From assembly GCA_024641925.1 (NCBI GenBank), contig JAHECB010000007.1, positions 1-40,861 of the forward strand: a DNA stretch of 40,861 nucleotides. Direction: 5' to 3'. The stretch comes from Betaproteobacteria bacterium (GTDB lineage Bacteria > Pseudomonadota > Gammaproteobacteria > Burkholderiales > Burkholderiaceae_C). Made by a program: the position numbers and the translations under genes. Below are positions 16,894-26,001 of this stretch, piece after piece. Position 1 is the first letter of the stretch; the number at the start of each line of letters is the position of its first letter. The notes under the pieces are model-generated. The model ran no database searches, was not told where the DNA came from, and worked only from the letters and a program-made list of their open reading frames with translations.

Positions 16894-17148
16894 ATGAACC
16901 CCAGTTTGACAACGCGCCTGCTGTCCACCTTGCTGTTGTGCACCAGCCTGCTACCAAGCGAACCCGCAACAAGTACAGAAAGTGCCCACACACCACCTGA
17001 CACGGAGTCGGTACGGGACCCCTTGTCGCTTTCGGCCCGCACGCCGTCAAGGTCGCTCGACAGGCCGGCCATGTTGCCTCCCTGGCGCGACCCCATCGGC
17101 GCGCTACCGATGACACCCCGCACATCGCGGTTCTTGGAGTGGCAGTGA
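16894..17148 (+). CDS. 84-residue putative exported protein, unknown
   Basis: Second gene of the small pair. A GGGAG at 16882-16886 lies seven bases before the ATG at 16894; an ATG at 16891 is also in frame. Residues 1-22 look like a signal peptide (basic R8, hydrophobic LLSTLLLCTSLL, then PSEPA). The rest is Pro/Ser/Thr/Arg-rich and low in hydrophobic residues, with a Trp-containing patch (LPPWRDPIGALPM), and ends in FLEWQ. I do not recognise it. The frame is convergent with thymidine kinase. Coding status rests on the two good ribosome-binding sites and the tight spacing with its neighbour. Confidence 0.5.
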   Translation: MNPSLTTRLLSTLLLCTSLLPSEPATSTESAHTPPDTESVRDPLSLSARTPSRSLDRPAMLPPWRDPIGALPMTPRTSRFLEWQ

Positions 17149-17187
17149 TGCCGGCTGGTTGCGGTGGCGCCAGCGTCCGGAAGTGAA

Positions 17188-17213
17188 TCAAAACAACCCG
17201 GCGCCAACGCCGG
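17188..17213 (-). terminator. tdk terminator
   Basis: Read leftward, CCGGCG-TTGG-CGCCGG (17213-17198) is a perfect six-pair stem with a four-base loop, followed by GTTGTTTTGA, a T-rich tail. It begins four bases after the thymidine kinase stop, the right place and orientation for an intrinsic terminator. Confidence 0.6.
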
Positions 17214-17217
17214 CCAG

Positions 17218-17811
17218 TTATCCAAAAAGACCGGGCGCCAGCGCTGGGTCTGTGTCGTCGCTGTAAAAGCAGTTGGGACAAACCGCCCGGTAGCGGTTGT
17301 TGCCGCCGATCAGCACCTGCTCGCCTTCCTTGATGCGTCGACCTTGGTCGTCCACACGCAGGTTCATGCTGGCCTTGCGTGCGCAGGCGCAGATGGTCTT
17401 CATCTCTTCCAGCACATCGGCCAGCGTCAGCAATTCAGCGGCACCCGGGAAGGCCACTCCCTGGAAGTCGCTGCGCAGGCCGTAGCACATCACGGGTATC
17501 GGGTGCTGGTGCGCTAGGCGGTGCAGTTGGCGCACCTGGGCAGGCGTCAGGAATTGCGCCTCGTCGATCAGCACGCAGGCAATGGCCGGACCCAGCCAGG
17601 CCGCATTGAATTCGGTACCGGCACCAAAGGTTTCGGCGGCGCGCTGCAAACCCAGGCGCGACCCGATCACGCTGGTGCCCGCTCGGGCGTCGTGTGCGGC
17701 CGTGAACAACCGCACCCGCATGCCCCGCTCTTCGTAGTTGTGCGCCGCCTGCAGCAAGGCCGTGGATTTGCCCGCGTTCATCGCGGCGTAGCGGAAGTAA
17801 AGCTTGCTCAT
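17218..17811 (-). CDS. tdk: thymidine kinase
   Basis: A 197-residue type II thymidine kinase that phosphorylates thymidine (and deoxyuridine) with ATP in the salvage pathway. The P-loop is YAAMNAGKST (8-17). LIDEAQFL at 81-88 carries the catalytic Glu84. The lasso region NAAWLGPAIACV and the GLRSDFQGVAFPGA loop (111-124) bind nucleoside. The structural zinc site uses cysteines around 141-143 (CACARKA) and 178-181 (CPNC). Length fits bacterial Tdk. The start at ATG 17811 gives the normal MSKLYFRYAAMN; the frame remains open to 17943, but that leader is Ala/Thr-rich and not family-like. It is convergent with the small genes and terminated by a hairpin just after the stop. Confidence 0.95.
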   Translation of the reverse strand: MSKLYFRYAAMNAGKSTALLQAAHNYEERGMRVRLFTAAHDARAGTSVIGSRLGLQRAAETFGAGTEFNAAWLGPAIACVLIDEAQFLTPAQVRQLHRLAHQHPIPVMCYGLRSDFQGVAFPGAAELLTLADVLEEMKTICACARKASMNLRVDDQGRRIKEGEQVLIGGNNRYRAVCPNCFYSDDTDPALAPGLFG

Positions 17812-18208
17812 CAATGAAAAGAAACGGCCGGCTGTAGATGCGGTTGCAGAGGCGGTTCCAGCTGCCGTTGCAGTGGCTTGGAACACCGACCTCCAGGACG
17901 CCCAAGCGTACAGCGTCGACACGCCGCAACCGGCTCTGGGCAAATTTTGTCAGGTTCACCCCGTATGGGCTGGGTGGCCGTTACGTGCGCCCATCATGGC
18001 GGACATCGCCTTGAAGAGCACAGGCACGCAGCACGCCCGACACCGTCGCCGTTGACTCGGCCGCCCAAAGGCACGGGAGGCCTGCATCGCGCCGCACGCT
18101 TGGGCATCAGCGCACCGCCTCAAGCCGTTCTGCCCATCACTGCTGTGGCCACGCCGTCGCAACCGGTTCCGCGTATGCTGCGGTGCGCCTCAACGCTGGA
18201 GCCACGAC
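17812..18208. other. intergenic stretch with no recognised gene
   Basis: About 400 bases between the divergent tdk and amidohydrolase genes. Short overlapping open frames here are Arg/Ala/Pro-biased and lack ribosome-binding sites. No RNA gene, repeat or clear promoter was seen. It presumably holds the promoters of both genes. Confidence 0.5.
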
Positions 18209-20263
18209 ATGCCCTGGACATTCATGCGATCCCTGCTTGCGTTTCTGCTCGGCCTGATGCTGGCTTTGGCAGGCAGTGCGGCCACGGCGGCCGAAACGAC
18301 CTACAGCATCACCATCCAGAGCCAGCTTGCCGGTCAGTTGGTCCAGCGCAATGCTGACGACGGCAGCATCCGGGTGGTTTACAGCTACCGCGACAACGGC
18401 CGCGGACCGGATGTCGACGAACGCTTTGTGCTCGGCGGCGACGGCAACGTCATCGAATACCAGGTCACCGGCAAGTCGACCTTCGGCGGGCTGATCCGAG
18501 AAAACTTCAAGCGTCAGGGCGACCGCGTCGAATGGACTTCGCTGGTCGACCAGGGCGGGCAGGCGGCTGCACCGCAGGCGGCCTTCCTGGCCATTGAATC
18601 CAGCCCGGCTTGGTTCGCGCAGGTGGTGCGCCACGCCTGGCGGCAAGCGGACCACGCCACGCCGGCCATCCCGGTGGGACGACTGTCGGTCGAGCGTGTC
18701 GACGCCCTGACGGTGAACGGCCGCGCCGGCCCTGCCCAAGTGGCTTTGTACGCGCTGACTGGTGCCAACCTCGCGCCCGACTACGTGTGGCTGCGAGAAG
18801 ACGCCGGCCTGACCCTGTTTGGTATGGTGTTCCCAGGCTGGGCTTTGGTGGAGCAAGGCTACGAATCGGTCTCGCCCGAGTTGCTGTCACGCCTTGAGAA
18901 GGTCCAGAACGAGCGCCTGCACACCATGGCGAAACGCCTGGCGCACCCGATGCCTGGACTGACCCTGATCAGCCAGGTGCGTTGGTTCGATGCCACCACG
19001 GCAAAGCTGCAAGGCCCTGCGGACATCTGCCAGTTTGACGGCCGCATTTCCGCCATCCTGCCTGCAGGCACCGGGCCCGCCGATGCAGCGCAAAAAGTCG
19101 ACGGCCAGGGCCGCACCTTGTTGCCCGGATTGTTCGACGCCCATGCGCACGTGTTCCCCAATGCCGGTCTGCTCCACCTGGCCGCGGGCGTGACCACGGT
19201 GCGCGACATGGGCAACGTCAACAACGCCATGCAAGCGCTGAAGCGGCGCTGGGACGAGGGGCTCGAATTGGGACCGCGCGTGGTGCCGCTGGGCTTCATC
19301 GAAGGCAAGAGCGCCTTTTCATCGAACTTCGGCATCCTGGCTGCGACGCTGGACGAGGCCAAGCGCGCGGTCGACTGGTACGCCGTGCGTGGCTACCCGC
19401 AAGTCAAGCTCTACAACTCCATTGACCCCGACTGGGCGCAGCCACTGGCAGCCTATGCCCACGAGAAGGGCCTGCGGGTGGGCGGCCATGTGCCCGCCTT
19501 CCTGCGCGCCGAGCAGGCGGTGCGCTCGGGCTACGACGAAATCAGCCACATCAACCAGGTGATGCTGAACTTCTTTGTCAAGCCCGAGGACGACACGCGC
19601 ACCCTACTGCGTTTCACCCTGGTGGGCGACAAGGCCGGTGATCTGGCGCTGGACGGACCCAAGGTGAAATCGTTCATCGACCTGTTGCTCGAGCGCGGCA
19701 CGGTGGTGGACGCCACCGTGGGCGCCTTCGAGGCCATGTACCTGCAGCGCAATGGTCAGGCCAATCCCAGTCTGGCCAGCGTGGCCGATCACCTGCCGGT
19801 GACGTTCAGCCGCGGCTTGCTTTCGGCCCAGATGGACATCACCGACGCCATCGCCGTCCCGTACCAACGTTCTTACCCCGCGATGCTGGCGTTGACCGCG
19901 CGCATGCACCGCGCCGGCGTGCCCCTGCTGGCCGGCACCGACGACTTTGCGGGCTTTGCACTGCACCGTGAACTGGAACTCTATGTGAAGGCCGGCATAC
20001 CGGCGCCCGAAGTGCTGCAAATCGCCACCCTGAACGGCGCACGCTACACGGGCACGCTGGCCGACCGGGGTACGATCGAAAGGGGAAAGTTGGCCGATCT
20101 GGTGCTGGTCGATGGTGAGCCCACCACCAACATTGAAGACATCCGCCGGACGAGCCTGGTGTTCAAGGGCGGCGTAGCGTTTGCGCCGGCGGAGATCCAT
20201 CAGGCACTGGGGATTCGGCCGTTTGTCGACCCGCCAGCCGTTGTCAAGGCGGCCGCGAAGTAG
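18209..20263 (+). CDS. secreted amidohydrolase with extra N-terminal domain
   Basis: A 684-residue exported metal-dependent hydrolase. A Sec signal peptide (FMRSLLAFLLGLMLALAGSA) ends near ATAAE. Residues 30-265 are a beta-rich domain of unknown type (ITIQSQLAGQLVQRNADDGS, IRVVYSYRDNGRGPDVDERF). The amidohydrolase domain follows, with the metal motif DAHAHVFP near residue 312, a probable carboxylated lysine in QVKLYNS, His residues in VGGHVP and EISHINQ, and the catalytic Asp in LAGTDDF. The end (GTIERGKLADLVLVDGEP) is the usual urease-like beta-sandwich return. Relatives include imidazolonepropionase-like and Xaa-Pro dipeptidase enzymes, but the substrate is not decided. The amino acid ABC importer starts 145 bases downstream, so supply of amino acids from small peptides or amides is possible. 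Confidence 0.85.
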   Translation: MPWTFMRSLLAFLLGLMLALAGSAATAAETTYSITIQSQLAGQLVQRNADDGSIRVVYSYRDNGRGPDVDERFVLGGDGNVIEYQVTGKSTFGGLIRENFKRQGDRVEWTSLVDQGGQAAAPQAAFLAIESSPAWFAQVVRHAWRQADHATPAIPVGRLSVERVDALTVNGRAGPAQVALYALTGANLAPDYVWLREDAGLTLFGMVFPGWALVEQGYESVSPELLSRLEKVQNERLHTMAKRLAHPMPGLTLISQVRWFDATTAKLQGPADICQFDGRISAILPAGTGPADAAQKVDGQGRTLLPGLFDAHAHVFPNAGLLHLAAGVTTVRDMGNVNNAMQALKRRWDEGLELGPRVVPLGFIEGKSAFSSNFGILAATLDEAKRAVDWYAVRGYPQVKLYNSIDPDWAQPLAAYAHEKGLRVGGHVPAFLRAEQAVRSGYDEISHINQVMLNFFVKPEDDTRTLLRFTLVGDKAGDLALDGPKVKSFIDLLLERGTVVDATVGAFEAMYLQRNGQANPSLASVADHLPVTFSRGLLSAQMDITDAIAVPYQRSYPAMLALTARMHRAGVPLLAGTDDFAGFALHRELELYVKAGIPAPEVLQIATLNGARYTGTLADRGTIERGKLADLVLVDGEPTTNIEDIRRTSLVFKGGVAFAPAEIHQALGIRPFVDPPAVVKAAAK

Positions 20264-20344
20264 CGGCCATGGCGCTCGCGCGCGTTCCAAGTTGAAACCG
20301 ACCGCTCGATGGAGCTGCCTGGGTGGGCGCCGGGTGCGGCTGAC

Positions 20345-20350
20345 TAGAAT
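20345..20350 (+). promoter_or_regulatory. candidate -10 element of the ABC importer operon
   Basis: TAGAAT lies 58 bases upstream of the substrate-binding protein start, in a locally AT-richer patch. No good -35 hexamer is found at the usual distance, so this is a weak candidate. Confidence 0.3.
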
Positions 20351-20408
20351 GAATTCAGCCTTCGCTGGCTTGCCGTCCACCCTGGTTGCCAACCCCTCGG
20401 GAGTCCCC

Positions 20409-21188
20409 ATGAAAAAACCCTGGCTCGCGCTGGTCCGCGTGCTGGCCATCGGCAGCGTGACCCTGGCTGCCTCGGCGCAGGACAAGGTGCTGAAGGTCGC
20501 CATCGACCCGACCTACGAGCCCTTCACCTTCAAGACCGCAGACGGCAAGCCCACGGGCTTTGACGTCGACATTGCGTTGGCCGTCTGTGCGCAGATCAAA
20601 CGCCCATGCGAGTTTGTCGAGCAGGTCTGGGACAGCATGATTCCGGGGCTGCAGGCGCGCAAGTACGACGTCATCATCAGCTCGATGTCGATCACGGCCG
20701 ACCGGCAGCGCGCGGTCGATTTCACCGACAAGTACTACAACACGCCCAGCAAGATCGTTGTCAAGAACACGATCAAGTTCGACGGCCCGACATCGCTCAA
20801 AGGCAAGAAGCTGGGTGTGCTCAAGGGCAGCACCCAGGAAAAATACGCCAACGGCGAACTCAAGAAATTCGGCGTGCTGATCACGCCCTACGAGGCGCAG
20901 GATCAGGTCTACTTGGACATCCGCTCCGGCCGACTCGATGGCACCGTGGCGGATGTGCTGGAAGTCACTGGCGGCTTCCTGAGCAAGCCCGAAGGCAAGG
21001 ACTACGGCGTGGTCGGGCCCGAGCTGTTCATGCCCCAGTACTTTGGCAATGGCGCAGGCTTTGCGTTGCGAAAGGGCCAGGCCGCACTGAAAGCCGAGCT
21101 CAACGCGGCGATCAAGGCCATTCGTGCCGATGGCCGCTACAAGGCCATCAACGACAGGTATTTCAAGATCGACGTTTACGGTCCTTGA
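20409..21188 (+). CDS. polar amino acid ABC transporter, periplasmic binding protein
   Basis: A 259-residue SBP_bac_3 family binding protein like HisJ/ArgT. The signal peptide spans residues 1-23 (MKKPWLALVRVLAIGSVTLA, cleavage after SAQ or ASA). The mature start VLKVAIDPTYEPFTFKTADG and the motifs GFDVDIALAVCAQ, WDSMIPGLQARKYDVIISSM, ITADRQRAVDFTDKYY and LKGKKLGVLKGST are typical. Arg in TADRQRAVDF and Asp in LDGTVADVLE usually grip the amino acid alpha-carboxylate and amine. Basic or polar amino acids are the expected ligands. The ATG at 20409 has GGGAG five bases upstream; a longer upstream frame is not signal-like. First gene of a four-gene operon, with the permease 93 bases downstream. 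Confidence 0.93.
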   Translation: MKKPWLALVRVLAIGSVTLAASAQDKVLKVAIDPTYEPFTFKTADGKPTGFDVDIALAVCAQIKRPCEFVEQVWDSMIPGLQARKYDVIISSMSITADRQRAVDFTDKYYNTPSKIVVKNTIKFDGPTSLKGKKLGVLKGSTQEKYANGELKKFGVLITPYEAQDQVYLDIRSGRLDGTVADVLEVTGGFLSKPEGKDYGVVGPELFMPQYFGNGAGFALRKGQAALKAELNAAIKAIRADGRYKAINDRYFKIDVYGP

Positions 21189-21281
21189 GTCGAGCCGTTG
21201 AGCGACCGGCCAAGCGACCAGTGAAGCAGCCCTTCATGCCGTCCACTAAGCTGTCCCTGAACGCGCAGCACCGCCAAAGCC

Positions 21282-21968
21282 TTGGCTGACTACTACGGGT
21301 CCATCCTGCGCGGCGCCGGCCTCACGGTGGGGGTGTCGCTGGCGGCGCTGGCGGTCTCGGTCTTGCTGGGGCTGCTGGGCGCGGCAGCCAAGCTCTCAGG
21401 GCAGCGGCTGCTGGTGGCGCTGGCCACCGTCTACACCACCGTCATTCGCGGTGTGCCTGAACTGGTGCTGATGCTGCTGGTGTTCTACGGCGGCGCCATC
21501 GGCATCAACACGCTGCTGGACATGACCGGCACCGGCGCCACGCTGGACATCGAGCCCTTCAGCGCCGGTGTGCTGACGCTGGGCTTCATCTACGGCGCCT
21601 ACATGACGGAGACGTTCCGTGGCGCCATCCTGGCCATCCCGCGCGGACAGCTTGAAGCCGCAGCAGCCTTCGGCATGACGCCCCTGCAGGCCTTTGTGCG
21701 CATCACGGCGCCGCAGATGGTGCGCTACGCCCTGCCCGGCTTCACCAACAACTGGCTGGTGCTGATCAAGGCCACGGCACTGATCAGCCTGATCGGCCTG
21801 CAGGAAATGACCTACCTGGCCAAACAGGCCAGCGCCGCCACACGGTCGCCGTTTGCTTTTTTCCTGTTCACCGCCGCGCTGTTCCTGCTCTACACCGGGG
21901 TGTCGCTGGCGCTGCTGCGGCGCGTGAACAAGCGCTACAGCCTGGGCACACAACGGATCGAGCTGTGA
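21282..21968 (+). CDS. polar amino acid ABC permease (HisQ type)
   Basis: A 228-residue inner-membrane permease with about five helices. The cytoplasmic EAA loop is [20 protein letters not shown], which docks to the ATPase. The family signature [17 protein letters not shown] is at about 46-62. It begins at a TTG: the upstream in-frame stop is at 21258-21260 and no ATG or GTG lies between, so TTG at 21282 is the only start that keeps the first membrane segment. No clear ribosome-binding site precedes it, so coupling or a weak start is possible. Its stop overlaps the next permease start. Works with its neighbour as a heterodimer. Confidence 0.92.
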   Translation: MADYYGSILRGAGLTVGVSLAALAVSVLLGLLGAAAKLSGQRLLVALATVYTTVIRGVPELVLMLLVFYGGAIGINTLLDMTGTGATLDIEPFSAGVLTLGFIYGAYMTETFRGAILAIPRGQLEAAAAFGMTPLQAFVRITAPQMVRYALPGFTNNWLVLIKATALISLIGLQEMTYLAKQASAATRSPFAFFLFTAALFLLYTGVSLALLRRVNKRYSLGTQRIEL

Positions 21969-22693
21969 TGGACTGGGCCGTCATCTTCCGCCCCGAAAGC
22001 CTGGCCCTGTACGGCCAGGGCATCGTCACCACACTGTGGCTGTTGAGTTCGTCCCTGATCATCGGCGCGGTGCTGGCGCTGGTGTTTGCGCTGGCGCTGA
22101 CCGGTCCGTCGATGCTGTTGCGGCGGCTGGTCGGCGCCTACACCTTTGTCATCCGGGGCACGCCGCTGCTGATCCAGGTCTACATGATCTATTACGGCCT
22201 GGCCCAGCTGGCATGGATACAGGCGCATTGGGACACGGTCTGGCCCTGGACCCACTTCAAGGACCCGGCCTTCTGCGCCTTGCTGGCCTTCAGCCTGAAC
22301 ACGGCCGGCTACACGGCGGAGATGCTGGCGGGCGCCATCCGCGAAACCAGTGCTGGCGAGATCGAAGCCGGGCAGGCCTTCGGCATGAGCCGCAGCCAGG
22401 CCCTGCGCCGCATCGTGCTGCCCAGTGCGATCCGGCGCACCTTGCCCGCCTACAGCAACGAGGTCGTGATGATGTTGCACAGCACCAGCCTGGCCAGCGC
22501 CGTGCCCGGTTTGCTGGACGTGACGGCCGCCGCCAGCCGCATCTACTCGGACTTCTACCTGCCCTTCGAGGCCTATCTGGCCGCCGCGGCTATCTACCTG
22601 TGTGCCAGCTTCTGCCTCATCGGCCTGTTCAAGCTGGCCGACGGCCGGTTTCTGGCCCACCTGGCGCCGCGCAACAACACCGACCGACCATGA
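21968..22693 (+). CDS. polar amino acid ABC permease (HisM type)
   Basis: A 241-residue permease, second subunit of the transmembrane pair. Motifs are [20 protein letters not shown] near the N-terminal half and the EAA loop [20 protein letters not shown]. HisM-like features are [19 protein letters not shown] and [20 protein letters not shown]. The ATG at 21968 overlaps the preceding TGA by one base (TGATG), a classic coupled start; a GTG one codon earlier is also possible. The stop overlaps the ATPase gene by four bases (ATGA). These overlaps make one transcript with strict stoichiometry very likely. Confidence 0.93.
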   Translation: MDWAVIFRPESLALYGQGIVTTLWLLSSSLIIGAVLALVFALALTGPSMLLRRLVGAYTFVIRGTPLLIQVYMIYYGLAQLAWIQAHWDTVWPWTHFKDPAFCALLAFSLNTAGYTAEMLAGAIRETSAGEIEAGQAFGMSRSQALRRIVLPSAIRRTLPAYSNEVVMMLHSTSLASAVPGLLDVTAAASRIYSDFYLPFEAYLAAAAIYLCASFCLIGLFKLADGRFLAHLAPRNNTDRP

Positions 22694-23466
22694 ACGATCG
22701 ACCCCTGAAACTCCAGGCGCTGGATATCCACAAGCGATTTGGCGCCAACGAGGTGCTCAAGGGCGTGTCGCTGCAAGCCCGAGCCGGCGACGTCATCAGC
22801 GTCATCGGCAGTTCGGGGTCGGGCAAGAGCACCTTCCTGCGCTGCATCAACCTGCTGGAGCACCCCGACCAGGGCCGCATCGTGGTGGCCGGTGAAGAGC
22901 TCCAGCTGGTTCCCGGACAACACGGCGCGCTGGTCGCGGCCGATGCGCGGCAACTGCAACGGCTGCGCACCAAGCTGGCCATGGTGTTTCAGCACTTCAA
23001 CCTGTGGGCGCACCTGACGGTGCTGCAGAACATCATCGAGGCACCGATACACGTGCTGAAGCTGCCGCGCGACGAGGCCGTGGCGCGGGCACGCAGGTAC
23101 CTGGCGCTGGTGGATCTGGCGGGCAAGGAAAACGTGTTTCCGGCGCACCTGAGCGGCGGCCAGCAACAACGTGTGGCCATCGCGCGTGCGCTGGCCATGG
23201 AGCCCGAGGTGATGCTGTTCGACGAGCCCACCAGCGCGCTGGACCCGGAACTCGTCACCGAGGTGCTGAAGGTGATGCGCACCCTGGCCGAGCAAGGGCG
23301 CACCATGGTGGTGGTCACGCATGAGATGGGCTTTGCACGTGACGTCGCCAACCACCTGATCTTCCTGCACCAGGGGCGGATCGAAGAAGAAGGTGTGCCC
23401 GCGGAGGTGCTGGCCTGCCCCAGCAGCGAACGGCTGGGGCAGTTCCTGTCCGGCAGCCTGAAGTGA
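22690..23466 (+). CDS. polar amino acid ABC transporter ATP-binding protein (HisP type)
   Basis: A 258-residue ATPase powering the importer. Walker A is GSSGSGKST (40-48), the Q-loop is [20 protein letters not shown], the signature is [17 protein letters not shown], Walker B is [12 protein letters not shown] and the H-loop is [13 protein letters not shown]. The family trait of an insertion between Walker A and the Q-loop ([20 protein letters not shown]) matches HisP, which supports a basic amino acid importer. It overlaps the HisM-type gene by four bases. Last gene of the operon, followed by a strong hairpin. The substrate specificity is not defined by the ATPase. Confidence 0.95.
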   Translation: MNDRPLKLQALDIHKRFGANEVLKGVSLQARAGDVISVIGSSGSGKSTFLRCINLLEHPDQGRIVVAGEELQLVPGQHGALVAADARQLQRLRTKLAMVFQHFNLWAHLTVLQNIIEAPIHVLKLPRDEAVARARRYLALVDLAGKENVFPAHLSGGQQQRVAIARALAMEPEVMLFDEPTSALDPELVTEVLKVMRTLAEQGRTMVVVTHEMGFARDVANHLIFLHQGRIEEEGVPAEVLACPSSERLGQFLSGSLK

Positions 23467-23471
23467 GCCGA

Positions 23472-23500
23472 GCGCGAAGGTGGCCAGCCCACCTTCGTGC
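23472..23500. terminator. strong hairpin after the ABC operon
   Basis: GCGCGAAGGTGG (23472-23483) pairs with CCACCTTCGTGC (23489-23500) over 12 positions with one G-U pair, around loop CCAGC. It lies six bases after the ATPase stop and before the convergent mscS end. No T-run follows, so it may act as a transcript-end stabiliser as much as a terminator. Confidence 0.5.
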
Positions 23501-23540
23501 AAGTGCCCCCAGGCAACAGCCCGGTCAGGCCGCGCGCAAG

Positions 23541-24431
23541 CTAGCCCTGAGTGGCCACCTTTGCAGCGCCAGCGCCCGGGGCAGGCGGCGCAGCGTCCAA
23601 TGCGGCCTGGAACACGTGCACATCGCGCTGCGGGAAGGGGATCGAGCAGCCGCCCGCCTCCAGGCCTTCCTTGCAGCGCTGAATCAGATCCAGCTTGGTG
23701 GCAAACCAGTCGCTGCGCGCCGTCCAGACGCGGAACAGGATGTTCACGGAACTGTCGCCCAGGGTCTCGACCTTGATCAGCGGCGCCGGGGTCTTGAGCA
23801 CACGCGGCTCCTCATCGGCGATGCGCTTCAGCACGCCGATGGCCGCATTGATGTCGTCGCCGTAGCCAATGCCGTAGACCTCATCGATGCGGCGCTGGTC
23901 GTTGTCGGTGACCGACAGGTTGACGATGGTGTTGCCCCAGATCTTCGAGTTGGGCAGAAAGACCTTGGGCCCGTCAGGCAGGTGGGCCTTGCAGAGGAAG
24001 AAGCCCAGCGAGTCGATGACGTAGACATCGCCGCCCAGCTTGACCGAGTCGCCGACGCCAAATGGGCGGAAAACCAGAATCATCACCCCTGCTGCAACGT
24101 TACTGAGCGTACCTTGCAGCGCCAGGCCAATGGCCAGCCCGGCAGCACCCAGCATGGCGATCAGGCTGGTTGTCTGCACGCCGAAGCGGTTGAGCACGGC
24201 AATGACCGTGATGAGCAGCACAGCCACGCGAACGATGCGGCCCGGCAGCTGATGGAACACCGGGTCGATGCTTTTGCTGTTGCTCATGGCGCGGTTGGTC
24301 CAACGCGCCAGCCCGCGGGCGGCCAGGAAGCCAATCACCAGCGTAAACACGGCACCGAGCAGATTGATGCCGTAAGAAACAAAAAGGGCGCCGAAGCGGT
24401 CGAAAAGTGCCTGGATATCGTAAGAATTCAT
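23541..24431 (-). CDS. mscS: small-conductance mechanosensitive channel (MscS family)
   Basis: A 296-residue channel of the short MscS type, opening under membrane tension to release solutes during hypo-osmotic shock. Three helices: residues 16-40 (SYGINLLGAVFTLVIGFLAA), about 66-90 (IVRVAVLLITVIAVLNRFGV) and the pore helix with the Gly/Ala packing pattern AAGLAIGLALQGTLSNVAAG. The cytoplasmic beta domain starts with VFRPFGVGDSVKLGG and includes FLPNSKIWGNTIVNLS. The C-terminal region (VHVFQAALDA) is Ala/Pro-rich at the end. The ATG at 24431 gives the normal MscS N-terminus; the frame stays open to 24758, but the leader is Arg-rich and contains no membrane segment. Convergent with the ABC operon. 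Confidence 0.93.
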   Translation of the reverse strand: MNSYDIQALFDRFGALFVSYGINLLGAVFTLVIGFLAARGLARWTNRAMSNSKSIDPVFHQLPGRIVRVAVLLITVIAVLNRFGVQTTSLIAMLGAAGLAIGLALQGTLSNVAAGVMILVFRPFGVGDSVKLGGDVYVIDSLGFFLCKAHLPDGPKVFLPNSKIWGNTIVNLSVTDNDQRRIDEVYGIGYGDDINAAIGVLKRIADEEPRVLKTPAPLIKVETLGDSSVNILFRVWTARSDWFATKLDLIQRCKEGLEAGGCSIPFPQRDVHVFQAALDAAPPAPGAGAAKVATQG

Positions 24432-24769
24432 ATTTCGACTATAGCGGCAGGGGTCGATCCGCTTGTTGGGCAGTGCCCGATGCCACGCACCCAAAGTGCG
24501 GATAGAGCCGTGCGCTGTGCAGGACAGTGCCGGCACAAGCGGCCGCGACACGACAAAATCACCCTGCAATCGACGGCGCGTCGATCCGCAGCCTTGCAGG
24601 CGGCCTAAGCTGACCGGCGCCGTTGATCTGGCACTGGTTGAAGCAGCCAGAGCGGCAGAATCGACAAGGCGCAGACCGTTCCATGCCCGTAAACTGGAGA
24701 GCCGATCGCGCCACGGCAGACCCCGATCTCGCCGACGGCTCGCCCTTACCCCATCCACACCCCATCGCC
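24432..24769. other. intergenic stretch between divergent mscS and MFS genes
   Basis: About 340 bases with only biased, signal-free short frames. An in-frame ATG at 24683 could extend the MFS protein by 29 polar residues. No RNA gene, repeat or convincing promoter was seen. Confidence 0.5.
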
Positions 24770-25969
24770 ATGCAGCGCCGCGTCACCCTGCTGTTGAACG
24801 TGGCCCATGCGCTGGACCACCTGTTCCTGCTGATCTTTGCCACGGCCGTGGCCGCCATCGCGCGCGATTTCGGCTTTGCTCGGTGGGAAGACCTGATGCC
24901 TTTTGGCGTGGGCGCGTTTCTGCTCTTTGGCATCGGCTCGCTGCCTGCCGGCCGACTGGGCGACCTGTGGGGCCGGCGCCAGATGATGCTGGTGTTCTTT
25001 TTTGGCATTGGTGCTTCGGCATTGCTGGCCTCGCTGACCCAGGGGCCCTGGCAGCTGGCGCTGGCGCTGACGCTGCTGGGCGCGTTTTCATCCATCTACC
25101 ACCCGGTGGGTATCCCCATGCTGGTGCAGAACGCCACCAACCCGGGCACGGCGATTGGCGTCAATGGCTTGGCTGGCAACCTGGGTATCGCGCTGGCTGC
25201 GCTGCTGACCGGCTTCCTGGTGGAATGGGCCGGTTGGCGCGCCGCCTTTGCCGTGCCCGGTCTGGCCTGCATGGCGCTGGGCCTGGTGTTCTGGCGCACG
25301 GCACCGCGCGAAACCGAGCCGCCGTCCGCCCGGTCACGCAAAAGCGCCGTGGCCCTGGACCGGCGACAACTGGCGCAGGTGCTGGCCGTGATGACGCTGG
25401 CGTCGGCCAGCGCCGGCCTGATCTTCAACCTCACCACCAATGGCAACGGCCAGCTGTTGACACAGCGATTTCGCGGCCTGGTGGAAGACCCCAGCACACT
25501 GGGCATGCTGCTGGCCAGTGTCTACGCCGTGGCGTCTTTGGCCCAGGTGGTGGTGGGCCGCCTGATAGACCGCTACCCGCTGAAACGCCTGTGGATGGGC
25601 GTGGTGCTGTTGCAGGTGCCCATGCTGTACGCCGCTGCGCAGGCCCAGGGTTGGTGGCTGTATGTAGCGCTGGTCGGCACCATGATCTCCGTGTTTGGCG
25701 CCATCCCGTTCACCGACGCCACCATCGTGCGTTACGTGGACGACCGCATGCGTTCCCGCGTGGCCGGCGTGCGGCTGGCGGTGTCGCTGGGCATCAGTTC
25801 GGCCGCCGTCTGGGCGTTGGGGCCCGCGGTCAAGGCCGCGGGTTTTGGCACCTTGTTTGTGGTGATGGCGGGCGTGGCCTTGTGCACGGCCGCCCTGGTG
25901 GCCTGCCTGCCGGGCGAACGTGCGGCAGCGGTGCCCGCGCCGGGACTGGGCAGTCAGCCCGGCGCCTGA
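24770..25969 (+). CDS. MFS transporter (Fsr-like)
   Basis: A 399-residue major facilitator with 12 predicted helices. The N-terminal half shows LLLNVAHALDHLFLLIFATA, the loop 2-3 motif GRLGDLWGRRQMML, IYHPVGIPMLVQNAT and GLAGNLGIALAALLTGFLVE; the His-Pro in YHPVG is common in fosmidomycin-resistance-type (Fsr) permeases. The second half carries VVGRLIDRYPLKRLWMG. These transporters act as drug or metabolite exporters; no substrate can be claimed. Start chosen at ATG 24770 because it begins just before the first helix; ATG 24683 is possible. Convergent with the sodium:solute symporter gene 32 bases downstream. Confidence 0.88.
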   Translation: MQRRVTLLLNVAHALDHLFLLIFATAVAAIARDFGFARWEDLMPFGVGAFLLFGIGSLPAGRLGDLWGRRQMMLVFFFGIGASALLASLTQGPWQLALALTLLGAFSSIYHPVGIPMLVQNATNPGTAIGVNGLAGNLGIALAALLTGFLVEWAGWRAAFAVPGLACMALGLVFWRTAPRETEPPSARSRKSAVALDRRQLAQVLAVMTLASASAGLIFNLTTNGNGQLLTQRFRGLVEDPSTLGMLLASVYAVASLAQVVVGRLIDRYPLKRLWMGVVLLQVPMLYAAAQAQGWWLYVALVGTMISVFGAIPFTDATIVRYVDDRMRSRVAGVRLAVSLGISSAAVWALGPAVKAAGFGTLFVVMAGVALCTAALVACLPGERAAAVPAPGLGSQPGA

Positions 25970-26001
25970 AGCCCGGCTGGCGCCCAACAGCGCCGAGACA
26001 C

